Shown: in pieces, positions 1-6,040 of the stretch
Numbering within the stretch: the stretch's first letter is position 1
Layout: each line of letters starts with the position of its first letter
Assembly: GCA_021813065.1 (NCBI GenBank)
Contig: JAKALZ010000042.1
Location: forward strand, 1-10,185
DNA length: 10,185 nt
From: a bacterium
GTDB lineage: Bacteria; Spirochaetota; Spirochaetia; Treponematales; Rectinemataceae
Direction of reading: 5' to 3'
Notes under the pieces: model-generated
Seen by the model: only the letters and a program-made list of their open reading frames with translations
Told to the model about the DNA's origin: nothing
Database searches by the model: none
Made by a program: the position numbers and the translations under genes

Positions 1-445
1 GGTCATCTCCGACCTGGGCATGTTGAATTCGTATGCGGGACTCATCCTGCCAATGATTGTATCGGCAACCGCGGTTTTTCTCTTCCGGCAGTTCTTCATG
101 TCGATCCCGCGCGAGATCGCCGAGGCATCGCAGATCGACGGCGCGACCCCGATGCAGTTTTTCCGCCACATTCTCGCGCCCATGACCAGGACGCCAATCG
201 CCGCCATGTTCGTGATTCAGTTCATCTACGGTTGGAACCAGTACCTCTGGCCCCTCCTCATCACGACGAAGCCCGAGTTCTATACGCTTCTCATCGGCAT
301 TAACAGAATGATCTCAGGCGCGGATGTGCAGATCGAGTGGCAGATCGCCATGGCGACCACCCTCCTCGCGATGCTTCCGCCTGTCCTCGTCGTCGTGCTC
401 ATGCAGAAGCAGTTCATCTCGGGCATGACCGAGACAGAAAAATAG
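1..445 (+). CDS. ugpE: UgpE-like ABC transporter inner-membrane permease (5'-truncated by window edge)
   Basis: This is the C-terminal 147 residues of a binding-protein-dependent ABC permease of the MalG/UgpE class. It reads in frame from base 2 and is open at the left edge, so the true start lies outside; full-length relatives have about 280 residues. Seen: hydrophobic segments at about visible residues 11-31, 66-88 and 114-135, and the cytoplasmic EAA loop at about 38-60 (EIAEASQIDGATPMQFF), which docks on the ATPase subunit. The order SYAGLILP, LFRQFFMS, FIYGWNQYLWPLL and a C-terminal TETEK resembles E. coli UgpE as I remember it (SYAGLTLP, LFRQFFMT, FIYGWNQYLWPLL, DSEK). That makes import of sn-glycerol-3-phosphate or a glycerophosphodiester the best guess, although sugar-specific paralogues share much of this. 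It is probably the last gene of its operon or close to it, since a terminator follows about 100 bp later. It converges on uxaC and is probably functionally unrelated to it. Confidence 0.88.
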   Translation, partial: VISDLGMLNSYAGLILPMIVSATAVFLFRQFFMSIPREIAEASQIDGATPMQFFRHILAPMTRTPIAAMFVIQFIYGWNQYLWPLLITTKPEFYTLLIGINRMISGADVQIEWQIAMATTLLAMLPPVLVVVLMQKQFISGMTETEK

Positions 446-486
446 CTGGCTCGCTGAGATATTTGTAGCGCGGAGAACATTTCGAC

Positions 487-538
487 AGGAAGAGCCGGCC
501 TCCGGCGCATGGCAGGCTGTCTGAAGCGCGCTCTTCCT
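487..538. repeat. 9-bp inverted repeat with a nested small hairpin after ugpE
   Basis: AGGAAGAGC at 487-495 is exactly complementary to GCTCTTCCT at 530-538, with 34 nt between. Inside it, GCCGG (494-498) and CCGGC (502-506) form a second, small hairpin that overlaps the outer arm by two bases. The structure sits directly upstream of the terminator hairpin in the same intergenic gap. It could protect the 3' end of the ugp transcript or be part of a REP-like element. No second copy was noticed in this window, so a repeat family cannot be claimed. Confidence 0.4.
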
Positions 539-543
539 CGCTG

Positions 544-590
544 CTCAACAACAAGGCCCGTGGCATTGCGCCGCGGGCCTTGTTGTTTCA
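544..590 (+). terminator. Strong, probably bidirectional, hairpin terminator between ugpE and uxaC
   Basis: AACAACAAGGCCCG (547-560) pairs perfectly with CGGGCCTTGTTGTT (574-587). The stem extends through T-G, G-C and G-C (561-563 with 571-573) to about 17 bp with a 7-nt loop (564-570). On the plus strand the 3' arm ends in TTGTTGTTT, a T-rich tail suited to intrinsic termination of the ugp transcript. On the minus strand the 3' arm also ends in TTGTTGTT, so it could stop uxaC transcription arriving from the right, although no long T-run follows there. The remainder of 446-646 shows no gene that I can support. Confidence 0.8.
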
Positions 591-646
591 AAATCTTGTT
601 GAGCGCGTTCCTCGGATATCGATCGCGGTCGGCCGCTCTCTACCGA

Positions 647-2086
647 TCACTTCATGCCAAAGTAACACTCGGCGTTTTCCCAGCAGACGCCTCGCACGAA
701 GTCGTCGGTGTAGCGAGGATCGTCGGGAAGCTCTCCGTTTTCGACCCACTCGCCGACCACGTTGCACAGGAGACGGCGGAAGTACTCATGCCTCGGGAAA
801 GACATGAACGAGCGCGAATCGGTGAGCATGCCGACCCACGCGCCGAGGAGCCCGGCGCCCGCGTACTCGCGAATATGACGCTCCATGCCGTCCTTCTGGT
901 CGTTGAACCACCAGGCGGCCCCGAGCTGAACCTTGCCGGGAACCTGGGGTTCCTTCGCCTCAGGCGCGGTGCCCGCGAAGCTGCCCGCGATGGTGGCGAG
1001 CGGGTTGTGCTTGGATGGGTCGAGCGTGTAGAGGATGGTTTTGGGCAACTGCCCTTCACCCTCGAGTTGGCCGAGGAATTTGGCCAATGGGGCGGTAATT
1101 GGCTCATCGTTGGTGCTATCGGCGCCGATGTCCGGGCCGAGCGCGGCGAAGAGGCGCGGATTGATGCTGCGGAGGGCGCCGATGTGGAGCTGCATGGTCC
1201 AGCCCCGCGACGCGTTGAGCCGCGCGAGGTGCAAAAGGAGCGCGGTTGAGAGTTTTTCCTGCTCGTGGGCCGAGAGCGCGGTGCCCGCGCGTCCCTTTTT
1301 TACAATCGCGTCGAGCTCAGTTTCCGACGCCGGTGCGTAGGGTGGCACCAGAATGGCGTGGTCGGAGAGCCGCGAACCCATCGCGTGGAAATACTCGTGG
1401 CGCGCCTCCAGAGCGGACGCGAGCGCGCCGTACGACTGGATGTCGTCGCCCACCACCTTCGCCAGCGTGTCGACGTAAGAGTTCCACGCGGCGATGTCCG
1501 TGGTCTTGAGCGCCTTGTCCGGCCTGAAGGCGGGCAACACTCTCGTCGTGAACGGCGAACCAGTGGCCTGCTCCGCCGCGATCGCCGTGTGCCAGCGCAG
1601 ATCGTCGGTGGGATCGTCGGTCGTACAGATTACCTTCACATTGAATTTTGTGAGCAGCGAGCGCGGCGAAATGCCGCCCTTCGCCAGCAGCCGGTTGGCC
1701 CGCGTGCGGATTTCGAGGGCATTTTCGGGCGTCAGCACATCCTCAATGCCGAAAATGCGGCGCAGCTCGAGGTGTGACCACTGGACGAGCGGATTCCCCG
1801 CCGCCTTGGTGATCGCTTTCGCGTACTCGACAAACTTCTTGTCCCAGGGGCCGCTCCCGTCGCAGAGATATTCAGGCGAGCCGTTCGCCCGCATGATGCG
1901 CCACATGTAGTGGTCGCCCTCGAGCCACATGCGCGCGATATCTTCGAATGGCTTGTCCTCCGCGATGGCTTTCGGCGAAAGGTGGCAGTGATAGTCGAAA
2001 ATCGGCAAGTCTTTTGCGACTTTAAAATAGAGACGTCGCGCGGTCTCATTCCTCAACAGAAAGTTTTCATCGAGAAAACGATTCAT
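647..2086 (-). CDS. uxaC: Glucuronate (uronate) isomerase UxaC
   Basis: UxaC (EC 5.3.1.12) is a cytoplasmic amidohydrolase-fold enzyme. It isomerises D-glucuronate to D-fructuronate and D-galacturonate to D-tagaturonate. The 479-residue product is close to the roughly 470 of E. coli. Seen: the N-terminal metal-site motif FDYHCHL (H33, H35), GDHYMWRIMRANG, HLELRRIFGI, TTDDPTDDL, MQLHIGALR, WWFNDQKDGM, MLTDSRSF and RHEYFRRLLCN, all hallmarks of the family in the expected order. Start: an ATG 14 codons further upstream (2128) is possible but lies inside the preceding SDR gene. The ATG at 2086 has GGAGGG four to five bases upstream and begins MNRFLDENFLL, matching the usual N-terminus (E. coli MTPFMTEDFLL). 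There is a short insertion of about ten residues before VPGKVQLG relative to E. coli. It is the last gene of the minus-strand cluster, 13 nt after the SDR. Confidence 0.96.
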   Translation of the reverse strand: MNRFLDENFLLRNETARRLYFKVAKDLPIFDYHCHLSPKAIAEDKPFEDIARMWLEGDHYMWRIMRANGSPEYLCDGSGPWDKKFVEYAKAITKAAGNPLVQWSHLELRRIFGIEDVLTPENALEIRTRANRLLAKGGISPRSLLTKFNVKVICTTDDPTDDLRWHTAIAAEQATGSPFTTRVLPAFRPDKALKTTDIAAWNSYVDTLAKVVGDDIQSYGALASALEARHEYFHAMGSRLSDHAILVPPYAPASETELDAIVKKGRAGTALSAHEQEKLSTALLLHLARLNASRGWTMQLHIGALRSINPRLFAALGPDIGADSTNDEPITAPLAKFLGQLEGEGQLPKTILYTLDPSKHNPLATIAGSFAGTAPEAKEPQVPGKVQLGAAWWFNDQKDGMERHIREYAGAGLLGAWVGMLTDSRSFMSFPRHEYFRRLLCNVVGEWVENGELPDDPRYTDDFVRGVCWENAECYFGMK

Positions 2087-2099
2087 GATCCCTCCATGC

Positions 2100-2927
2100 T
2101 CAAATATTGTCGATGAGGTATCCCCCATCGACGGGAATGCTCACGCCGGTCACAAAACCAGCGGCTTTGGAACTCGCGAGATAGAGCGCGGCGCCCCAAA
2201 GCTCTTCAAACTCACCGAAGCGCCCGAAGGGAGTGCGCGCGATAATAGACTTGCCACGCGCGGTGAGTTCGCCCGTAGCGGTGTCGAAGAGGAGGGCGCG
2301 GTTCTGATTGCCCACGTAGAAGCCAGGGGCAATCGCGTTGACCCTGATACCATAGGACGCGAGCTCCTTGGCAAGGCCTTCGGTGAGGTTGAGCACCCCC
2401 GCTTTGGCGGCCCCATAGGCCCAGGTGCCCGAGAGCGGTTTATAGCTCGTCATCGAAGTCATATTGATGATCGAGCCCTTGATCCCCGCCTGAATCCAGG
2501 CCTTCGCGAAGACTCTCGAGGGAATCATGAGGCCCGACATGAGATTGAGCCTGAGAATTTCCTCAAACTTCGCCTCATCGAAGTCGACAAACGGGCCCTT
2601 TCCCATGTTGCCGCCAACGCCATTCAGCAGGATGTCCGGAGCGCCGAGCGCCGCCGCGGTTTCGCCGTACGCGGCCGCGCAGGCCTCCGTTGAAGCCGTA
2701 TCGACCGTAATGCCGATTACCGCACCGCTTTCCGCCGGCAAGCCTGCTTGCTTTTTGACTAATTCAGCTGCCGCGCTCATGGGATGATGTGTTCCTCGCC
2801 CCCAGAGCGCAACCTTCGCGCCTGCTTTCGCAAACGCGATCGCGATCGACGAGGGAAGCGCGCCACCGCCCCCCGTTACCACCGCGACATGTCCATTCAG
2901 CCCGAAATATGACTCAACAAATGACAT
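2100..2927 (-). CDS. uxuB: SDR-family oxidoreductase, probable D-mannonate oxidoreductase (fructuronate reductase)
   Basis: A 275-residue short-chain dehydrogenase/reductase, probably NAD(P)H-dependent reduction of D-fructuronate to D-mannonate. Seen: Rossmann nucleotide motif TGGGGALPSS (18-27), NGVGGN (102-107) in place of the classical NNAG, a conserved Asn near 128, the catalytic Ser at 158, YGAAK with Tyr171 and Lys175, and the PGFYVGNQNRALL stretch followed by LTARGKSII, TPFGRFGE, FVTGVSIPVDGGY. From memory, the SDR-type UxuB of Firmicutes and others has matching features (TGGGGVLC, INGAGGN, PGFF..EQNR, HTP.GRFGEPE), which separates it from generic FabG-like SDRs. The E. coli UxuB is an unrelated mannitol-dehydrogenase-type protein. 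AAGGAG seven bases upstream supports the ATG at 2927. It lies between dctM (15-nt gap) and uxaC (13-nt gap), which fits the step directly after UxaC. A different sugar-acid substrate remains possible. Confidence 0.82.
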   Translation of the reverse strand: MSFVESYFGLNGHVAVVTGGGGALPSSIAIAFAKAGAKVALWGRGTHHPMSAAAELVKKQAGLPAESGAVIGITVDTASTEACAAAYGETAAALGAPDILLNGVGGNMGKGPFVDFDEAKFEEILRLNLMSGLMIPSRVFAKAWIQAGIKGSIINMTSMTSYKPLSGTWAYGAAKAGVLNLTEGLAKELASYGIRVNAIAPGFYVGNQNRALLFDTATGELTARGKSIIARTPFGRFGEFEELWGAALYLASSKAAGFVTGVSIPVDGGYLIDNI

Positions 2928-2942
2928 GCGAAAACTCCTTCC

Positions 2943-4241
2943 TCACGGCATGAGCAGATTTGGCAAAAACATTGTGATTTCAGGTATGTAGGTAACAATC
3001 AACAGCACCACAATCATCGCAGCATACATCGGGAGCATCGCTTTTGTCACTCTTTCGATCGATATTTTGCCGATCGCGCATCCCACAAAGAGCGCTGAAC
3101 CGACAGGGGGCGTGCTGAGCCCGATGGCCAAATTGATCATCAATATGATGCCAAAGTGTATTGGCGAAAGGCCAAGTTTTCCGACGACGACGGGGTACAA
3201 GATGGGGGTGATGATGAGGATAAGCGGAGCCATATCCATGATCATGCCGAGGAGGAGAAGAAGAATGTTGATGAGCAGCAGAAGGAGGATCTTATTGTCC
3301 GTGATGCCGAGGAGAAAATCGGTCGCCATCGCGGGGATGCGCAAGTAGGCCATGAGCCAGGAGAACGCGCTCGCCGAGGCGATGAGCGCCATAACCATTG
3401 TCAGCGTCTTCAGTGTATTGTACAGAATCATCCTGAATTGCCGAAGAGGAATCTGCTTATACACGAAAAACGTGATGAAAAAGGCGTATATCGCGGCAAC
3501 CGCCGCCGATTCGGTCGCGGTAAACACTCCAAGCACCACACCACCCATGATGATGACCGCGGTCATGAGCCCGAGAAACGCGTCGCCGAATATCTTAATG
3601 GCTTGCCGGAGGGTTACTTTTGGCTCCTTCGGGTAATTCCTCTTCACTGAGATGATATACGAAATGACCATCAGCGAGAGGCCGATCATAATGCCGGGAA
3701 TGTAGCCGCCCAAAAAGAGCCGCCCCACGGACACGCCGCCCGCGGCGACCGAATAGATGATCATGTTGTGGCTCGGTGGAATGATGACTCCCTGGGTTGA
3801 GGTGGTGACCGTGAGCGCGACCGCGAAATCCTCGTCGTATCCCTTTTTTTTCATGAGGGGAATGATGATGGAGCCTGTCGAGGCGACATCCGCGACCGCG
3901 GAGCCCGAAATTCCGCCAAAAAACATGCTGTCGACGCAGTTGACCATCGCGAGCCCGCCGCGAATCCGTCCCACTACCACGTTGGCGAGATCGATCAATT
4001 TCTGAGCGATGCCGCCCTGGCCGATCATCTCACCCGCGATGATAAAGAAGGGAATCGCCAGCAGAGAGAACGACTTCACCCCCTGCACCATCTGCTGCAC
4101 TACCGCCATGAGAGGAATATTGAGGTACAGCGCGGTCGCTATCGATGCGGTCGCGAGCGAAAACGTGATCGGCACGCGGAGCACTAAAAGCAGGATGAAT
4201 CCGCCCATGAGAATGAATGTCGCTGTGGTTGGGTCGGTCAT
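2943..4241 (-). CDS. dctM: TRAP transporter large permease DctM
   Basis: A 432-residue polytopic inner-membrane protein of the DctM family, the ion-coupled translocating subunit of a tripartite ATP-independent periplasmic transporter. The length is typical of unfused DctM. Seen: about a dozen hydrophobic segments along the whole chain, SLLAIPFFIIAGEMI (59-73), the family signature GGISGSAVADVASTGS (109-124) followed by PLMKKKGYD, and VIIPPSHNMIIY (152-163). The C-terminal half has LSTPPVGSALFVGCAIG, the pseudo-symmetric counterpart. The start at 4241 overlaps the dctQ stop as ATGA, indicating translational coupling, and CAGGAG stands six to seven bases upstream. Its substrate cannot be read from the permease alone. 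The adjacent uronate genes suggest hexuronate. Confidence 0.96.
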   Translation of the reverse strand: MTDPTTATFILMGGFILLLVLRVPITFSLATASIATALYLNIPLMAVVQQMVQGVKSFSLLAIPFFIIAGEMIGQGGIAQKLIDLANVVVGRIRGGLAMVNCVDSMFFGGISGSAVADVASTGSIIIPLMKKKGYDEDFAVALTVTTSTQGVIIPPSHNMIIYSVAAGGVSVGRLFLGGYIPGIMIGLSLMVISYIISVKRNYPKEPKVTLRQAIKIFGDAFLGLMTAVIIMGGVVLGVFTATESAAVAAIYAFFITFFVYKQIPLRQFRMILYNTLKTLTMVMALIASASAFSWLMAYLRIPAMATDFLLGITDNKILLLLLINILLLLLGMIMDMAPLILIITPILYPVVVGKLGLSPIHFGIILMINLAIGLSTPPVGSALFVGCAIGKISIERVTKAMLPMYAAMIVVLLIVTYIPEITMFLPNLLMP

Positions 4242-4783
4242 GATTCGCTCCTGAATATATCTCGTATCTTTCCGCCTTCGCCGGAGAGGTATTGGTCGAT
4301 TTTTTCGTCAAACATATCAAGCCCAAGTATGTGGAACAGCGCTTCAATAATGACCACAAAGCCCGAAAATGGCAGCACGAGGTAGAGCAATCCCGCAGGC
4401 AGTCTTGTGGCAGGCATAATGGAGCGCATCGTGAAATTGACGAGCTTGGAACCATAAATGATCATGACGGCACCCACGATGATATAGATCGCGTCAGCCA
4501 GAAAATCGAGTGCCCAGTTGAGCCATTTGGGGAGGGACTCTCGCTTCATCAGATTGATGGAAAAATGTAAGCGGTGCTTCACGCCGAGGCCGAGCGAAAG
4601 GAAAATAAACCACACCTCGAGTACGAGGGCAACTTCCTCAGACCAATAAATTCCGCTGTTGAATACATATCTGAGCACCACATTCGCGAACACGAGCAGC
4701 AGCATAGCCACTACCATGATCATCGAAAAATTGATGAGCAGGATATGGATCAGCGTGACCGCTGCGACTAATGATTTCTTCAT
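4238..4783 (-). CDS. dctQ: TRAP transporter small permease DctQ
   Basis: A 181-residue DctQ-type small membrane subunit that joins DctM and helps dock the loaded binding protein. Seen: four hydrophobic helices at about 10-33, 48-68, 92-112 and 129-150. The family motif NVVLRYVFNSGIYWSEE (34-50) carries the conserved Asn, Arg and Trp-x-Glu-Glu, and LPAGLLYLVLPFSGF leads into the last helix. The C-terminal tail is cytoplasmic-looking and charged. GAGGTGAG just upstream serves as ribosome binding site. It overlaps dctM by 4 nt, whereas it is separated from dctP by 117 nt holding a hairpin. This is the usual P-QM arrangement. Confidence 0.94.
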   Translation of the reverse strand: MKKSLVAAVTLIHILLINFSMIMVVAMLLLVFANVVLRYVFNSGIYWSEEVALVLEVWFIFLSLGLGVKHRLHFSINLMKRESLPKWLNWALDFLADAIYIIVGAVMIIYGSKLVNFTMRSIMPATRLPAGLLYLVLPFSGFVVIIEALFHILGLDMFDEKIDQYLSGEGGKIRDIFRSES

Positions 4784-4849
4784 ATCTCACCTCAAAGACT
4801 CGGATTCATACAAGGAAATACCAGCATTGCGCCGGCGGAGTACGCGAGA

Positions 4850-4884
4850 GCGGGAAGCCGCGCGGCAAACGCGCGTCTTCCCGC
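4850..4884 (-). promoter_or_regulatory. Large intercistronic hairpin between dctP and dctQM
   Basis: GCGGGAAG (4850-4857) pairs with CTTCCCGC (4877-4884). After one mismatch the stem continues CGCGCG (4859-4864) with CGCGCG (4870-4875) around a 5-nt loop. The total is 14 base pairs, very GC-rich, beginning about 16 nt after the dctP stop codon. No T-run follows on the minus strand, so it is unlikely to be a full intrinsic terminator. In binding-protein transport operons such hairpins typically protect the upstream mRNA from 3' exonucleases or cause partial termination. Either would give more DctP than DctQM. The pairing is seen directly; the function is inferred. Confidence 0.72.
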
Positions 4885-4900
4885 AAAACTTGGCATAAAA

Positions 4901-5878
4901 TTATTTTACTGCGCGAATACGAGCTACGAGGTCCTGAATCTCCTTCGACTGTTTCTTGTACATGGGATCGACGGCCTTCATCCACTCGGTCTTATCGGGG
5001 ACGGGAATGATGGTGCAGCCAGCCGCGGTGACTTTGTCCATGGAGAGTTTTACATAGGCATTCCACTGAGCGCGCTGGTAGTCGATCGCGTCAAAGGCAG
5101 CCTGCTTGATCAAATCTTGATCGGCTTTCGTGAGTCTGCCAAGGGAGATCTTGGAGCCGATGACGATTTCGGGAACCATGGTGTGTTCATCGAGGGTGTA
5201 GAACTTTGCTACCTCGAAGTGGCTGGCGGAGTAGTAGGACGGAGCGTTGTTCTCCGCGCCGTCGATAACGCCAGTCTGGAGGCCAGAGTAGACTTCGCCG
5301 TAGGGCATTGGGGTTGGGACCGCGCCAAAAGAGCGGACGAGGTCGAGCATGAGCTCGCTCTCCTGGACTCTGATCTTCATTCCCTTGAGGTCCGCGGGTG
5401 TGCGGACAGGCTTCTTGCTGTTGTAGAAGCTGCGCGAACCTCCATCGAACCAACCGAGGCCGATGAAGCCGAAGGGCTCGAGACTGCCGAGCAGTTCTTT
5501 GCCGATGTCGCCCTTGAGGACCTTCCACATGTGGTCGGGGTCTCTGTACAGGTACGGCATCTGGAACGCGTTGAGCTTCGGAACGAAGCTGGCGAGCGGG
5601 CTGATGGAAACGCGCGTGATATCGATGGCGCCGAACTGCACCTGCTCGATGACAGCCTTCTCCTCACCGAGCTGCGAACCCGGGTATACTTCGATGACAA
5701 TGCGTCCATTCGAGCGGACATTGACGAGGCGCGCGAACTCTTCGTCTGCCATCTCAGTGGGATAGCCCTTTGGGTGCGTCTCGGCGAGTCGCAGCACGAT
5801 CGGCTTTGCTTGTGCGAAGAGCATCGCCGGAACGAGCGCGAGGAGCATGAAGAGTGCTACCTTGATGAATCTTTTCAT
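4901..5878 (-). CDS. dctP: TRAP transporter periplasmic solute-binding protein DctP (probable hexuronate binding)
   Basis: A 325-residue DctP-family binding protein that captures the ligand in the periplasm and delivers it to DctQM. Seen: a signal peptide MKRFIKVALF plus a hydrophobic core, probably cut after LFA near residue 22. The mature protein starts with the family pattern LRLAETHPKGYP, then AdEEFARLV, VYPGSQLGEEKAVIEQV and GAIDITRVS. The ligand-carboxylate Arg is expected at R170 in LKGMKIRVQESELMLDLV, and GEVYSGLQTGVIDGAENN follows. The reading frame extends upstream to 6019, but the start at 5878 is chosen for two reasons: a near-perfect AAGGAGG eight bases upstream and the signal peptide beginning exactly there. 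A uronate ligand is inferred from the uxaE, uxaC and SDR neighbours; TRAP binding proteins for glucuronate and galacturonate are known. The strong Shine-Dalgarno, own promoter and 3' hairpin all fit a highly expressed protein. Confidence 0.95.
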   Translation of the reverse strand: MKRFIKVALFMLLALVPAMLFAQAKPIVLRLAETHPKGYPTEMADEEFARLVNVRSNGRIVIEVYPGSQLGEEKAVIEQVQFGAIDITRVSISPLASFVPKLNAFQMPYLYRDPDHMWKVLKGDIGKELLGSLEPFGFIGLGWFDGGSRSFYNSKKPVRTPADLKGMKIRVQESELMLDLVRSFGAVPTPMPYGEVYSGLQTGVIDGAENNAPSYYSASHFEVAKFYTLDEHTMVPEIVIGSKISLGRLTKADQDLIKQAAFDAIDYQRAQWNAYVKLSMDKVTAAGCTIIPVPDKTEWMKAVDPMYKKQSKEIQDLVARIRAVK

Positions 5879-5919
5879 ACAATCAACCTCCTTAAGGTTT
5901 TGTAAGATATGATTTTGAT

Positions 5920-5934
5920 TGCGGGAATCCCGCA
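5920..5934. promoter_or_regulatory. 15-bp palindrome in the dctP leader (possible operator)
   Basis: TGCGGGAATCCCGCA is a 7+7 bp inverted repeat around one central base. It lies just downstream of the candidate -10 box, at roughly +1 to +15 of the predicted transcript and about 25 bases before the Shine-Dalgarno. The near-zero spacer makes it a poor RNA hairpin (at most about 5 bp with a 5-nt loop) and favours a dimeric repressor or global-regulator site. No regulator in the window is an obvious match. Confidence 0.5.
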
Positions 5935-5941
5935 CTTTTCG

Positions 5942-5970
5942 ATTGTAGTGGGAAAAATCCATTTTTTGTC
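5942..5970 (-). promoter_or_regulatory. Candidate sigma70-type promoter for dctPQM-SDR-uxaC
   Basis: On the minus strand TACAAT (5942-5947) matches the -10 consensus TATAAT at 5 of 6 positions. With a 17-bp spacer the -35 position (5965-5970) reads GACAAA, a poor match. An ACGACA at a 19-bp spacer is the alternative. A good -10 with a weak -35 is what an activator-dependent promoter looks like. The start of transcription would fall near 5935, giving a leader of about 57 nt to the dctP ATG. Confidence 0.5.
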
Positions 5971-6006
5971 GTGGTAATTCCGTGCTGAAGTGTGGTAATT
6001 TCATGC
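5971..6006. promoter_or_regulatory. Two 15-bp direct repeats, 21-bp period: likely AraC-type response-regulator site
   Basis: GTGGTAATTCCGTGC at 5971-5985 and GTGGTAATTTCATGC at 5992-6006 agree at 13 of 15 positions and start 21 bp apart, two helical turns. The nearer copy ends directly against the -35 position of the candidate dctP promoter. AraC-family activators characteristically bind two direct half-sites about 21 bp apart with the proximal one adjoining -35 (AraC I1/I2). The response regulator encoded just upstream has an AraC DNA-binding domain, so it is the obvious candidate. The repeats and spacing are seen; the binding partner is inferred. Confidence 0.65.
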
Positions 6007-6040
6007 GCCGATCGCGCAAATCGGTACAATATCGGCAGTT

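Noticed and set aside
509..1249. 246-codon open frame on the plus strand opposite uxaC
   Set aside because: It lies wholly antisense to a well-conserved uxaC. The translation is Arg/Glu/Ala-rich with no recognisable motif, and it reflects the absence of stop codons in GC-rich complementary sequence.
2087..2128. 14-codon upstream extension of uxaC
   Set aside because: It overlaps the end of the SDR gene. The ATG at 2086 has its own GGAGGG and begins exactly at the conserved family N-terminus.
5117..5905. 262-codon plus-strand frame opposite dctP
   Set aside because: It mirrors the dctP coding sequence and lacks a plausible ribosome binding site or domain. The same applies to the 251-codon frame at 8122-8877 opposite the kinase.
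5879..6019. 47-codon upstream extension of dctP
   Set aside because: It would run through the promoter-like region and the direct repeats and place a polar, non-secretory leader before an obvious signal peptide. The internal ATG at 5878 has a near-perfect Shine-Dalgarno.
6008..6024. CCGAT-N7-ATCGG inverted repeat just after the response-regulator stop, considered as a terminator
   Set aside because: The stem is only 5 bp and no T-run follows on the minus strand. It is too weak to call.
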